In this document: positions 34,659 to 43,870 of the stretch, one piece after another
Layout: each line of letters begins with the position of its first letter
How positions within the stretch are numbered: the first letter of the stretch is position 1
Notes under the pieces: generated by a model
The model's database searches: none
What the model saw: only the letters and a program-made list of their open reading frames with translations
Told to the model about the DNA's origin: nothing
NCBI RefSeq assembly: GCF_000798815.1
Contig: NZ_JTLD01000021.1
Location: 1-64,000 of the forward strand
Length of the DNA stretch: 64,000 nucleotides
Reading direction: 5' to 3'
From: Alistipes sp. ZOR0009
GTDB taxonomy: Bacteria > Bacteroidota > Bacteroidia > Bacteroidales > ZOR0009
Program-made: the position numbers and the translations under genes

Positions 34659-36026
34659 TTATTTGATGTTTTGTTCTACGAGTTCTTGTGCAAAAGATTT
34701 TAAATCTACACCAGAGAAGTTTCCTGATGTCATAATTAGCAGGTTGCTGTTGGTGTACTGTATTTTTTTTAGTTCAGAGATGAGCTGCTCGCTGCTGGTG
34801 AAAACTTCCACATTTCCTCCGAAGGCTGCTTTTACCTCCTCTTTGTTGATTTCAGGAAGCCGTTTGTGCTTAATTGTTTCAGGGTTGAAGTAGACATACG
34901 CAACATCAGACTTGCTCATCGTTCCTCGATATTCTGATAGAAAATCCTTATTAAGGCTGCTGAATGTGTGTAGTTCCATGCAGGCTATTAACTTCCTATT
35001 GGGGAATTGTTCTTTTACAGCTTGGGTTGTTGCCTTAAGTTTTGACGGAGAGTGGGCAAAGTCTAGATATATGTTGGTGTCTGACTTTGAAGCAAGTAGC
35101 TGTAGGCGTTTAGCTGCGCCAGCGAAGGTTGCTATTGCCTCATAGAAGAGGTCGCTACTTATGCCTATGGCGGTGCAAATGGCCTTTGCTCCTGCGATGT
35201 TTTGAAGGTTGTGCTCTCCAAAAATTTTGAGAGGAACATCTGCACTTTCTGTTGTTAGAATGCAAACTCCATTTACAACCTTGTATGGATGCGTGTTGTA
35301 TGCCTGCTTGCTAATTGAGGTCTTTGTTTCGTTTGCAATTTTTGAGAGGTGCTCGTCTTGAGCGAAGTATATGAACGTTCCGTTCTCTTCAACTAAATCG
35401 GCAAAGATTTTGAACTGTTCAACGTAAATGTCAAATGTTGGAAATACGTTGATGTGGTCCCACGCAATTCCGGTGACAAGCGCAATGTTGGGGTTGTAAA
35501 GATGAAACTTAGGTCGTAAGTCTATTGGAGAGGTGAGGTATTCGTCTCCCTCAAATACGGCATATTTTGCATCGTCAGAGAGGCTGACCATTGTCTCAAA
35601 TCCATCCAATTGAGCGCCTACCATGTAGTCGAATTTGATATTAGCGTGTTTTAAAACGTGCATAACCATTGCCGTTGTGCTCGTTTTGCCATGACTCCCA
35701 CCTATAACAATACGACATTTGTTTTTAGTTTGCTCGTAAAGGTATTCAGGATACGAGTATATCTTGAGCCCAAGCTCTTTTGCTCTAATTAATTCTGGGT
35801 TATCTTCTCGGGCATGCATTCCAAGGATAACCGCATCTAAATTTTGGGTGATTTTTTCAGGATTCCATCCCATTTCGGAGGGGAGTAGCCCTTTTTTGTC
35901 CAAGCGTGTGCGAGAGGGTTCAAAAATTTCATCGTCCGATCCTGTTACTTGATATCCTTTTTGATGTAGCGTAAGTGCTAAGTTATGCATTGCGCTGCCT
36001 CCAATTGCTATAAAGTGAACTCTCAT
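34659..36026 (-). CDS. mpl: Mpl-type Mur ligase (murein tripeptide recycling)
   Basis: This 455-aa enzyme belongs to the Mur ligase superfamily. The start at 36026 (MRVHFIAIGGSAMHN) fits the family's first strand, whereas a start at 36113 would add 29 unrelated residues. The N-terminal nucleotide fold, the ATP P-loop IVIGGSHGKTSTTAM and a central block EGDEYLTSPIDLRPKF are of the Mpl type, which joins recycled L-Ala-D-Glu-DAP tripeptide to UDP-MurNAc. MurC is the nearest alternative, but the GSAMHNLA opening and overall pattern favour Mpl. The downstream barrel gene is coupled. Confidence 0.85.
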   Translation of the reverse strand: MRVHFIAIGGSAMHNLALTLHQKGYQVTGSDDEIFEPSRTRLDKKGLLPSEMGWNPEKITQNLDAVILGMHAREDNPELIRAKELGLKIYSYPEYLYEQTKNKCRIVIGGSHGKTSTTAMVMHVLKHANIKFDYMVGAQLDGFETMVSLSDDAKYAVFEGDEYLTSPIDLRPKFHLYNPNIALVTGIAWDHINVFPTFDIYVEQFKIFADLVEENGTFIYFAQDEHLSKIANETKTSISKQAYNTHPYKVVNGVCILTTESADVPLKIFGEHNLQNIAGAKAICTAIGISSDLFYEAIATFAGAAKRLQLLASKSDTNIYLDFAHSPSKLKATTQAVKEQFPNRKLIACMELHTFSSLNKDFLSEYRGTMSKSDVAYVYFNPETIKHKRLPEINKEEVKAAFGGNVEVFTSSEQLISELKKIQYTNSNLLIMTSGNFSGVDLKSFAQELVEQNIK

Positions 36027-36071
36027 AGTTACAATGGCTTCTTGGTTGGTAATGTGTGTTTTTCTAGAAAA

Positions 36072-36079
36072 CAAAGATA
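36072..36079 (-). promoter_or_regulatory. Candidate -7 box for the mpl operon
   Basis: The minus strand reads TATCTTTG, a perfect -7 box 46 bases before the chosen mpl start, supporting that start over the one at 36113, which lies upstream of the box. No -33 TTG is at the right distance. Confidence 0.5.
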
Positions 36080-36119
36080 GGAGAATGTGGTGACGATGCG
36101 ATGAGATAGGCAACTTTTA

Positions 36120-36149
36120 TTGTGCTGGCTCGTTTATATGCTAACTTTG
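36120..36149 (+). promoter_or_regulatory. Promoter for the MBL-fold gene
   Basis: TTG at 36120-36122, a 19-base spacer and TAACTTTG at 36142-36149 match the phylum's promoter fully. The -7 box ends 10 bases before the ATG at 36160, so the transcript would be nearly leaderless. Confidence 0.7.
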
Positions 36150-36159
36150 AATCTTAAAA

Positions 36160-37014
36160 ATGAACGTAATGAAACTGTCGTCAGTTAATATAACCAATTT
36201 TAAAATTGATGGAGGAGCAATGTTTGGTGTTGTGCCAAAGGTGCTTTGGCAGCGAACTTATCCTGCAGATGAAAGTAACCTTTGCTCTTGGGCCTTGCGG
36301 AGCTTGGTTGTTGAAGATGGAGATCGTGTTGTCCTCGTTGACAATGGATTTGGGGATAAGCAGGATGCCAAATTTTTAAGCCATTTTTATTTGTTTGGAG
36401 GAGATGGTCTTTTGGATGGCTTGGCAAAGCACGGCTATGCCCCCGAGGATATAACTGATATTGTCATTACCCACATGCATTACGATCATTGTGGTGGAGG
36501 ACTTAAGTTTAATGCAGAAACAGGGGGCATAGAAGCCGTTTTTCCTAATGCAACGATTCATATCTCACGCTCGCATTGGAACTGGGCTGTAAATCCCAAT
36601 GCACGGGAGGCCGACTCATTTTTGCCCGAAAATATACTCCCTATGTTGGAGTTAGGTTTAGTGAATTTTATTGAAGAAGGTGGAATGTTAACGTCTAATG
36701 TCGAGCTTCGAATCTTTGATGGGCACACACGAGGTCAGATAATCCCAATAATTCATCATCCAAAGGGAAAACTTGTGTTTGTTGCTGACTTATTTCCTTC
36801 AACAGCGCATATTCCTTTGCCATACATAATGAGCTATGACGTAGAACCAATGGTAACATTAAAGGAAAAGGAGGTTTTTTTAACTGAGTCGACAAATTTG
36901 GGGTACACCTTTTTCTTTCAGCACGATTTTTATACAGAGTGCTGCACTCTCAAGCATACACCGAAAGGAGTTAGGGCTGATCGCCTATTTGCGTTGTCCG
37001 AATTTTTAAAATAA
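36160..37014 (+). CDS. Metallo-beta-lactamase-fold hydrolase
   Basis: This 284-aa cytoplasmic protein has the metal motif H105MHYDH110 and later ligand regions FDGHTRGQ and FVADLFPS, the layout of MBL-fold hydrolases with two metal ions. The substrate is unknown. Relatives include lactonases, and glyoxalase-like or phosphodiesterase-like enzymes. A start at 36169 is equally possible, given the very close promoter. It is divergent from mpl and convergent with the methyltransferase gene. Confidence 0.9.
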   Translation: MNVMKLSSVNITNFKIDGGAMFGVVPKVLWQRTYPADESNLCSWALRSLVVEDGDRVVLVDNGFGDKQDAKFLSHFYLFGGDGLLDGLAKHGYAPEDITDIVITHMHYDHCGGGLKFNAETGGIEAVFPNATIHISRSHWNWAVNPNAREADSFLPENILPMLELGLVNFIEEGGMLTSNVELRIFDGHTRGQIIPIIHHPKGKLVFVADLFPSTAHIPLPYIMSYDVEPMVTLKEKEVFLTESTNLGYTFFFQHDFYTECCTLKHTPKGVRADRLFALSEFLK

Positions 37015-37040
37015 AAGGGTGCTTTTAGGCACCCTTTTTT
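37013..37040. terminator. Bidirectional terminator
   Basis: A 10-bp stem AAAAGGGTGC / GCACCCTTTT with loop TTTTAG overlaps the MBL gene stop and runs into TT on the plus side. The convergent methyltransferase gene ends at 37039, so it serves both. Confidence 0.85.
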
Positions 37041-37767
37041 ATTTGGCTACAAATATAAACGAGTAACTGTCGGAGAGTAGAGTATCGCCGTTGAATGCTC
37101 CATACAGGTCTACATCATAAAAACCTGCATTTTCTAAGAAAAATAGCGCTTCTTCAGGAAGCAATGGGTATAGCGTCTCCCTATTCTCAAGTATTTTTCC
37201 AGAACTTTTGATGTAAGTTCTAGTTTTAAAGTATAAAGGTTCTCCTGGTCCTGTAAACTGGTAGCTTCTTTCGAAGCTAATAAACTCATTGTCTATAGTT
37301 GGTAGGCCCGTAACCATCTTGTCAAAGATGCGACGGTAGTTGATGATCTGTCCTATGAACTTTCCATCAGGCTTAAGAAGCGACCTTACCGACGAGAATA
37401 GATTCTCGATTGCTTCTGGGCTTCCTAAGTGAACGATTGAGTTGCCAAAGGAGTAGATAGAGTCGAAGCTGCCTGCTTTGAAGCTGCGTTGAATCTTATT
37501 CATGTCCTCGACTAAAAAGGTGGTTTTCCCGTTCCCTTTTCCTTTTTGGTGAGCAATTTCGATCATTTTTTCATCAATGTCGATACCTACAGTGTTGAAC
37601 CCTTCTTCAGCAAGTGCAACGGCAAGGCTTCCCGTACCACAGCCTAAGTCTAGTAAAACGGGATTCTCTTCTGGTGACAGTCTGCTGGTAATAAATTCAA
37701 TTTGCAGCGGATTTAATGGGAATATGTAGTCGTAATAATCCGCAATGCTTGCATAGGAGTCACTCAT
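37039..37767 (-). CDS. Class I SAM-dependent methyltransferase
   Basis: This 242-aa methyltransferase has the SAM-binding motif I VLLDLGCGTGSLA (about 37-49), an acidic motif II (VGIDIDEKMI) and motif IV-like FDSIYSFGNSI. The C-terminal half is strand-rich. The substrate is not evident. It is a single gene on the minus strand with no partner in the same orientation nearby. Confidence 0.88.
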   Translation of the reverse strand: MSDSYASIADYYDYIFPLNPLQIEFITSRLSPEENPVLLDLGCGTGSLAVALAEEGFNTVGIDIDEKMIEIAHQKGKGNGKTTFLVEDMNKIQRSFKAGSFDSIYSFGNSIVHLGSPEAIENLFSSVRSLLKPDGKFIGQIINYRRIFDKMVTGLPTIDNEFISFERSYQFTGPGEPLYFKTRTYIKSSGKILENRETLYPLLPEEALFFLENAGFYDVDLYGAFNGDTLLSDSYSFIFVAK

Positions 37768-38035
37768 AGTTTTAAGTTTAAAATTTTGGTCATTGGTAGC
37801 AGTAATTAACCATCAACAAGTTAGCGTAAAACTTAAAAAATCGCAAATAAACTGGCAGATTTTTTTAATATGCTATCTCTCAAACCTATACGATTTAAAT
37901 AATTGAACGGATTAACCTCCACATTCAAAAAATCACACAAAATTATCTTTTAAATGCATATAAAAAAGGTAAGCGTTGTGCTCGAAGGATAAAATGCTTT
38001 AATCGAAAGTGTTAAATCTGGTGTTTTTATGAAAA
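37768..38035. other. Non-coding gap
   Basis: This AT-rich gap of about 270 bases lies before the pgi terminator. I see no gene, RNA or full promoter in it. Confidence 0.5.
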
Positions 38036-38061
38036 AACGAGAAGTTTTTACGCTTCTCGTT
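38036..38061 (-). terminator. Terminator of pgi
   Basis: A 9-bp stem AACGAGAAG / CTTCTCGTT closes on an 8-base loop, 10 bases past the pgi stop. Read leftwards it ends in TTTTTT. Confidence 0.85.
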
Positions 38062-38070
38062 AAATTATTT

Positions 38071-39411
38071 TTAAAGTCTTGCTCTTAACTTTTTGCCTTC
38101 TTCTTCAAATCCGGGCTTATCGAGGAGGGCAAACATGTTGGCTTTGTAGGCCTCTACGCCTGGCTGATCGAATGGGTTAACATTTAAGATTTGACCGCTG
38201 ATGCCACAGGCCTTCTCGAAGAAGTAGATGAGACCTCCGAGCGTTAGCTCGTTTAATCTTTCAATATCCAATCGAATGGCAGGTACTCCTCCATCTTGGT
38301 GAGCAATAATGGTTCCTAGCTCTGCCATCTTGTTGACATAGTCTATGTTCTTATTGGCAAGGAAGTTTAACTTGTCTAGGTTGTCCTTATCTTCGGGAAC
38401 CAGTAGAGTTCTGTTTACACTTTCAACCGCAAGGAAGGTTTCAAAAAGGATGCGTTCTCCTTCTTGGATGTATTGTCCCATAGAGTGCAGGTCGGTAGAA
38501 AAATCGGCTGCAGCAGGAAGTAGCCCTTTGTTTTCCTTCCCTTCGCTTTCGCCGTACAGCTGCTTCCACCACTCCCCAAAGTAGTGAAGTTTTGGGTTGA
38601 AGTTCACCAGCATTTCAACTTTCTTGCCTTTGTTGTAAAGAGCATTTCTTGCGGCGGCATACTGCTCAGCCGGATTTTGATCAAATGAAACCTCCGGTTT
38701 ACACTGCTCGGCCATGGCCTTTGCTCCTTCTACCAGCTGGGCGATGTCAAAGCCCGCAATCGCAATAGGAAGTAGTCCAACTGGTGTGAGAACGGAAAAA
38801 CGTCCTCCAACGTTGTCTGGAATTACGAATGTTTTGTAGCCCTCTGCATTTGCGAGCTGACGAAGCGCTCCTTTTGATTCATCGGTAATTGCGACGATCC
38901 TGCGCTTTGCCTCGTCTTTACCGTATTTCTCTTCTATGTGATTTTTGATAAGACGGAAGGCGATAGCAGGTTCTGTTGTTGTTCCCGATTTAGAGATGAC
39001 AACGCAAGCTGCTGATTTTGTTTTTATGTAGTCAAGCAGCTCGGCATGGTAGTCTTCTCCAATGTTCTGACCTGCAAAAATTACATGGGGGTGCTTACCT
39101 TGGATGTAAGGCGCAAAGCTGTTGGACAACGCTTCTATTACGGATTTAGCACCAAGGTATGAGCCTCCAATTCCTATTACCACAACAACATCAACGTTGG
39201 AGGAAATCGAAGATGCCGTACTTTTGATGTCTGCAATTTGTTCGCTGGTGATTTCGTAGGGAAGAGTTACCCATCCCAAAAAATCACTTCCTTTACTGGT
39301 GCCATCGTGCAATTGTTTGTTGCTCTGCTTTGCAAGTTGGCTCAATCCTTCAACCTCTTGAGCCGTAGCGAAAGGCGCCACTTTGCTTAGGTTTACCTTG
39401 ACTTTTACCAT
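38071..39411 (-). CDS. pgi: Glucose-6-phosphate isomerase
   Basis: This 446-aa enzyme interconverts glucose-6-phosphate and fructose-6-phosphate. Key blocks are [16 protein letters not shown] and [12 protein letters not shown] (sugar-phosphate site), [11 protein letters not shown], and [32 protein letters not shown] near the C-terminus. This is the compact form typical of Firmicutes and Bacteroidota. It is last in the run lipoprotein-gpsA-pgi. Confidence 0.96.
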   Translation of the reverse strand: MVKVKVNLSKVAPFATAQEVEGLSQLAKQSNKQLHDGTSKGSDFLGWVTLPYEITSEQIADIKSTASSISSNVDVVVVIGIGGSYLGAKSVIEALSNSFAPYIQGKHPHVIFAGQNIGEDYHAELLDYIKTKSAACVVISKSGTTTEPAIAFRLIKNHIEEKYGKDEAKRRIVAITDESKGALRQLANAEGYKTFVIPDNVGGRFSVLTPVGLLPIAIAGFDIAQLVEGAKAMAEQCKPEVSFDQNPAEQYAAARNALYNKGKKVEMLVNFNPKLHYFGEWWKQLYGESEGKENKGLLPAAADFSTDLHSMGQYIQEGERILFETFLAVESVNRTLLVPEDKDNLDKLNFLANKNIDYVNKMAELGTIIAHQDGGVPAIRLDIERLNELTLGGLIYFFEKACGISGQILNVNPFDQPGVEAYKANMFALLDKPGFEEEGKKLRARL

Positions 39412-39455
39412 TTTAAATCATTTTTTGTTTAAAAGTACCACTTAAACTTTGTATT

Positions 39456-40475
39456 CTAACGTAGCTTTTCTATGAGCTGCTTCATTGCATATTTGGGGTT
39501 GATGTTGAGGTATAGGATGTTGTACACTGTTTCTGCAATTGGCATCTCCACTTTGTATTTTTTGTTGATGGAGTTTATGCAGTTTGATGCGTAAAATCCT
39601 TCTGCAACCATGTTCATTTCTGCCATTGTTGCTTTAACCGTATAGCCTTTGCCAATCATACTTCCGAAGGTTCTGTTTCGGCTGAAGCTTGAGTAGCACG
39701 TTACAAGAAGATCACCTAAGTAGGCTGATGAGTCTACATTCCGCTTGCAGGGATAGGTAGAGTCGAGGAAGCGTTTCATTTCGCATTGTGCGTTTGATAC
39801 AAGTACGGCCTGAAAGTTGTCTCCGTAGCCTAATCCGTGGCAAATGCCAGATGCTATCGCATAGATATTCTTTAAAACGGCAGCGTATTCAACACCATAA
39901 ATGTCGGTAGTTGTAGTTGTTTTAATGAAATGGCATTCAAACTTTTCGGCAAGAAGCTGCGCGTTGTGCTTGCTTTTGCAGGCTAAAGTAAGGTATGATA
40001 GCCTCTCCAAAGCAACTTCTTCGGCATGGCAAGGGCCTGTGACAACTCCTATATTATCGAATGGAATTTCATATTTCTGGTTAAAAAATTCGGCAATGGT
40101 TAGAAAGTCATTTGGAATAATCCCTTTTACAGCAGAGATGATAAACTTCTCTTTTATAGAAACCGAGATGTTGTTTAGGCTGTCAACTAAGAATGCTGAA
40201 GGGATTGCCACAATAAGTACGTCTGCCTCTTCAATGACTTTGTTGATGTCGTTGGAGAGCCTTATTTTATCTGTGTTTATTTCGGCTGAGCTAATGTACT
40301 TAGGATTATGCCCATATTGAAGTATGTGGCTGATCGTATCTTCATTTCTAACAAACCAACCCAGCGAATCGAGGTTGTAGGTCAGTATTTTTACAATTGC
40401 CGTAGCCCAACTTCCGCTGCCAAGAACGGCAATTCGAGAGTTTGGGTTTAAGGATATGTTGCTTTTACGTTGCAT
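39456..40475 (-). CDS. gpsA: Glycerol-3-phosphate dehydrogenase [NAD(P)+]
   Basis: This 339-aa enzyme makes glycerol-3-phosphate for phospholipid synthesis. The N-terminal Rossmann fold has IAVLGSGSWATAI, followed by VTGPCHAEEV and the catalytic-Lys region EYAAVLKNIYAIASG, then GYGDN and YLGDLLVTCYSSFSRNR. Length is normal. It sits 44 bases upstream of pgi and 12 bases after the small lipoprotein gene on the same strand. Confidence 0.95.
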   Translation of the reverse strand: MQRKSNISLNPNSRIAVLGSGSWATAIVKILTYNLDSLGWFVRNEDTISHILQYGHNPKYISSAEINTDKIRLSNDINKVIEEADVLIVAIPSAFLVDSLNNISVSIKEKFIISAVKGIIPNDFLTIAEFFNQKYEIPFDNIGVVTGPCHAEEVALERLSYLTLACKSKHNAQLLAEKFECHFIKTTTTTDIYGVEYAAVLKNIYAIASGICHGLGYGDNFQAVLVSNAQCEMKRFLDSTYPCKRNVDSSAYLGDLLVTCYSSFSRNRTFGSMIGKGYTVKATMAEMNMVAEGFYASNCINSINKKYKVEMPIAETVYNILYLNINPKYAMKQLIEKLR

Positions 40476-40487
40476 GCTAGGTAGTTG

Positions 40488-40676
40488 TTAGTTATGCTTG
40501 CGGGGATGTCCAAAACGGGATACGTTGTATTTGGGGCAATCGCAAGGCTTTGTATTCCTTTTATATGACGAATTTGGGGCTGTTCTTGATGTTGTGCAAG
40601 ACGATGTTACAACTCCTCCTAAAATAATTAGAGGGAAGAAAAGTGTGAGTAAGTGTTGTTTTTTTAATCTTGCCAT
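40488..40676 (-). CDS. Small lipoprotein, 62 aa
   Basis: This short protein has a hydrophobic leader and a lipobox Cys at about C27 (VTSSC). A basic, polar tail with a CDCPKY pattern follows. It is probably exported and lipid-anchored, and the function is unknown. The small size is offset by the clear leader and by its snug position between the lysS terminator and gpsA, with 12 bases to gpsA, which makes a real gene likely. Confidence 0.7.
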   Translation of the reverse strand: MARLKKQHLLTLFFPLIILGGVVTSSCTTSRTAPNSSYKRNTKPCDCPKYNVSRFGHPRKHN

Positions 40677-40771
40677 GGCTAACTTTTTGGAATGTAAAGT
40701 TACGACAAAAGAAGTAAAAGTGTAAGAGCTTTCCTGCTTAAGTACCCATTCAGACTTCCCGAGGTATGCTT

Positions 40772-40811
40772 AAAAAAGAGAAAGGCACTAAAAAGTGCCT
40801 TTCTCTTTTTT
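40772..40811 (-). terminator. Terminator of lysS
   Basis: A perfect 18-bp stem AAAAAAGAGAAAGGCACT paired with its complement closes on AAAA, 10 bases past the lysS stop. It separates lysS from the lipoprotein-gpsA-pgi unit. Confidence 0.9.
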
Positions 40812-40821
40812 ATATCTTGGG

Positions 40822-42546
40822 TTAGGCGCCAATCCATCCTTTTACATCGTCGGCAGAAGGATTCGAAAGCCCTAACTTGTGCTTTTTGTTCATTCCGCAA
40901 AGATCGTTGAAAAGTTTTCCTGGGTTTGCCTTTTTTAGTGATTCGATGGTGGTGTAGCCCATTTTTTGGATTACAGGGATCCATTCAGCAGGAATTCCAA
41001 TTGAAAGATAGGCTTCCGTGTCATCCTTTGCGACCTTTTTTTCGGGGCGCATTTGTGGGAAAAACAGGACATCCTGAATCGAAGGTTGGTTGGTCATAAG
41101 CATGGTAAGTCGGTCGATCCCAATTCCCATACCAGAACAGGTTGGCATTCCATACTCTAGCGCTCTTACGAAATCCATGTCGATGAACATCGCTTCATCG
41201 TCTCCTTTTTCAGAAAGCTTCATTTGCTCCTGAAAGCGCTCTAGTTGGTCTATTGGATCATTTAACTCCGAATAGGCGTTGCAAAGCTCTTTCCCATTAA
41301 CCATAAGTTCGAAGCGCTCTGTTAGAGCTGGGTTGCTGCGGTGACGCTTGCAAAGTGGCGACATTTCGGTTGGGTAATCCATCACGAATGTAGGTTGGAT
41401 GAAGTTGCCTTCGCATTTTTCTCCAAATATTTCGTCGATAAGCTTTGCCTTACCCATGGTTTCGTCTGCTTCAACTCCAATTTCTTTGCAAACTTTTCTG
41501 ATTTCCTCTTCGTTCATGGTGGAAACATCAACGCCAGCATACTCCTTAATCGCATCCAGAATGGTGATGCGGCGGAATGGTGCTTTAAAGTCAATCGTCT
41601 TATCACCCACCTGTACTTGTGTTGTGCCATGTAGCGCAAGAGCTACTTTTTCAATCATTTGCTCGGTGAATTCCATCATCCAGAAGTAGTCTTTGTAGGC
41701 TACATAAATTTCCATTACGGTAAATTCTGGATTATGAGTTCTGTCCATTCCTTCATTGCGGAAGTCTTTGGCAAACTCGTATACCCCTTCAAAACCTCCA
41801 ACAATCAACCTTTTTAGGTAGAGTTCGTTGGCAATGCGAAGGTATAACGGCATATCTAGCGCGTTGTGGTGCGTGATAAATGGCCTTGCTGATGCTCCTC
41901 CAGGAATTGGTTGAAGGATAGGTGTTTCTACTTCGAGGTATCCTTTTGCATTAAAGTATTCGCGCATCGTACTGATAATCTTTGCACGTTGCACGAAAAC
42001 GTCTCGAACTTGCGGGTTGACGATAAGATCGACATAGCGCATGCGGTAGCGTTGCTCCGGATCGCTAAAGGCGTCAAAAACTTGGCCTTCCTTTTCTTTT
42101 ACAATGGGAAGTGGTCGGAGTGATTTCGATAGAAGTTTTAGTTCTTTAGCGTGAATGGAAAGTTCTCCTGTCTTTGTTACAAAGACAAAGCCTTTAATGC
42201 CAACAATATCCCCAATGTCGAGCAGCTTTTTGAAAAAGGTGTTGTACAGGGTTGGATCTCCTTCAGGACAAATGTCGTCACGACGAACGTAGACCTGTAT
42301 TTTTCCTTTGTGATCTTGAAGTTCGAAGAAGGAAGCGCTGCCCATTATGCGGCGGGTCATCATTCTTCCTGCAATACTTACTTCCTGAAAGTTCCCTTTT
42401 GCTTCATCAAAAAGGTCTTTGATCTCTTCAGTGTTGGTATTTATTTCAAACTTTTCGGCTGGATATGGGTTGATGCCCAACGCTCTTAGCTCTTCCAGCG
42501 AGTTGCGGCGTATAATTTCCTGTTCGCTTAAGTCTAAATTGATCAT
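40822..42546 (-). CDS. lysS: Lysyl-tRNA synthetase, class II
   Basis: This 574-aa enzyme charges tRNA-Lys. An OB-fold anticodon-binding domain occupies about residues 55-150, followed by the class II catalytic core with [35 protein letters not shown] (motif 2) and [14 protein letters not shown] (motif 3). About 70 extra residues at the C-terminus ([20 protein letters not shown]) form a helical extension seen in Bacteroidota enzymes. A -7 box lies upstream at 42575-42582. Confidence 0.96.
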   Translation of the reverse strand: MINLDLSEQEIIRRNSLEELRALGINPYPAEKFEINTNTEEIKDLFDEAKGNFQEVSIAGRMMTRRIMGSASFFELQDHKGKIQVYVRRDDICPEGDPTLYNTFFKKLLDIGDIVGIKGFVFVTKTGELSIHAKELKLLSKSLRPLPIVKEKEGQVFDAFSDPEQRYRMRYVDLIVNPQVRDVFVQRAKIISTMREYFNAKGYLEVETPILQPIPGGASARPFITHHNALDMPLYLRIANELYLKRLIVGGFEGVYEFAKDFRNEGMDRTHNPEFTVMEIYVAYKDYFWMMEFTEQMIEKVALALHGTTQVQVGDKTIDFKAPFRRITILDAIKEYAGVDVSTMNEEEIRKVCKEIGVEADETMGKAKLIDEIFGEKCEGNFIQPTFVMDYPTEMSPLCKRHRSNPALTERFELMVNGKELCNAYSELNDPIDQLERFQEQMKLSEKGDDEAMFIDMDFVRALEYGMPTCSGMGIGIDRLTMLMTNQPSIQDVLFFPQMRPEKKVAKDDTEAYLSIGIPAEWIPVIQKMGYTTIESLKKANPGKLFNDLCGMNKKHKLGLSNPSADDVKGWIGA

Positions 42547-42574
42547 CTCCGGATTGACAATTTTGTTTAATTCG

Positions 42575-42582
42575 CAAATATA
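42575..42582 (-). promoter_or_regulatory. Promoter -7 box for lysS
   Basis: The minus strand reads TATATTTG, a perfect -7 box 29 bases before the lysS ATG. A TTTC, not TTTG, is found at the -33 distance. Confidence 0.5.
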
Positions 42583-42710
42583 GTAATTATTAGATTTTAT
42601 GTGCTGTTGAAACTTTCATGGCTTAATTTCTAGGAGGAAACGTGAACTACTTTAGCTTTTGTTGTCCAAACTTTTTATCATGCATGATGTTTGGCTCAAA
42701 AAATAGAGGG

Positions 42711-43598
42711 ATGGAGAAGAAGTTTGCTTCGAAAATAAGTAAGCCAGATTGGCTAAAGGTGAAATTCACGCAAGGCGAACGGTATGCAAAAACAGCTGCG
42801 ATTGTAAAAAGTCATAATCTGCATACAATTTGCGAAAGTGGAAAATGCCCCAATATAGGGGAGTGCTGGGGGAGAGGTACCGCAACGTTTATGATTGGTG
42901 GTGATGTTTGTACCCGCACCTGTGGTTTTTGTGCTACTAAAATTGGGAAAACCCCAGATTTGGATCTGTTTGAACCATTAAAAGTAGCAAAGTCAATCAG
43001 CCTGATGGGGGTTGAGTATTGTGTAATAACTTCAGTGAATCGGGACGATTTGGAGGATGAAGGTGCCGAGCATTGGTTTCGGACGATCGCAAAAGTAAAG
43101 GAGCTAAATCCGAATGTTGGAGTGGAGGTTTTGATTCCTGATTTTCATGCTAAAAAGGAACTAATTCAGCGGGTGTTGGATGCAAAACCTCATGTGGTAT
43201 CTCATAATATGGAAACGGTAAAGCGTTTGACCTCAGAAGTCCGCTCTCACGCTGTTTACGACGTTAGCTTGTCTACGCTTAAGTATGTTGCAGATGCTGG
43301 TTTTGTTTCTAAATCGGCGGTGATGCTTGGTTTGGGCGAAAAGGATGATGAAATTTTTCAGCTGATGGATGACTTGTTGGCAGTCGGTTGTAGAATTCTT
43401 ACAATGGGGCAGTATTTGCAGCCTTCCTTTAAGCATCTAAAGGTGGTTGAATTTGTTTCTCCCGAAAAGTTTGATTTGTTCAAACAAGTTGCATTGCAAA
43501 AAGGGTTTGATTACGTAGAAAGTGGACCTTTAGTAAGGTCCTCATATTTAGCCGAACGTGCTTTTCATGGAGTTTTCGGGAGTTCGAGCGCAGAGTAA
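42711..43598 (+). CDS. lipA: Lipoyl synthase, first and more diverged copy
   Basis: This 295-aa radical-SAM enzyme would insert two sulfurs into protein-bound octanoyl groups. The auxiliary cluster motif is C41-X4-C46-X5-C52 and the radical-SAM motif is C67-X3-C71-X2-C74. The C-terminal RSSY is present. The start at 42711 is chosen because the preceding 23 residues in frame are cysteine-rich and unlike the family. In the conserved block TSVDRDDLPDGGAEHW this copy has N110 for Asp, E115 for Pro and E117 for Gly, whereas the second copy at 46291 is canonical. It stands alone and ends at a terminator. Confidence 0.93.
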   Translation: MEKKFASKISKPDWLKVKFTQGERYAKTAAIVKSHNLHTICESGKCPNIGECWGRGTATFMIGGDVCTRTCGFCATKIGKTPDLDLFEPLKVAKSISLMGVEYCVITSVNRDDLEDEGAEHWFRTIAKVKELNPNVGVEVLIPDFHAKKELIQRVLDAKPHVVSHNMETVKRLTSEVRSHAVYDVSLSTLKYVADAGFVSKSAVMLGLGEKDDEIFQLMDDLLAVGCRILTMGQYLQPSFKHLKVVEFVSPEKFDLFKQVALQKGFDYVESGPLVRSSYLAERAFHGVFGSSSAE

Positions 43599-43602
43599 AA
43601 AG

Positions 43603-43630
43603 AAAGAGCAACCTCACGGTGGCTCTTTTT
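43603..43630 (+). terminator. Terminator of the first lipA
   Basis: The stem AAAGAGCAACC / GGTGGCTCTTT (one mismatch) closes on TCAC and is followed by TTT, directly after the gene. Confidence 0.8.
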
Positions 43631-43786
43631 TACTTTAATTGGCTGTTGGAATTAGCTATAACAGCGGGATTGCTGCTACGCTATCTGTCATTCATCTTAC
43701 TTGTTATGATGAATATTGAGGGAATTATCGTTTGTCAATATTACGAAAAAGGTATTTATCGTAGTTCGGAAAAATCAACAATAAAA

Positions 43787-43870
43787 TTATCTGGTCAAGA
43801 TTTGGCGATAACTGGTCGTTTTAGCACGATAACTGGTCGTTTTTTCCTGTTTTCTGGTTTTTATAAATTC
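43787..43870. repeat. Four 21-bp direct repeats beside the LytTR gene
   Basis: Four consecutive 21-base units start at 43787, 43808, 43829 and 43850. The first three share a core of the form TATCTGGTC / TAACTGGTCG, and units 2 and 3 match over 15 bases. The fourth keeps only CTGGT and reaches into the end of the response-regulator gene. LytTR-type regulators commonly bind direct repeats about 21 bases apart, so this may be an operator, but the position downstream of the regulator is odd. Confidence 0.7.
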
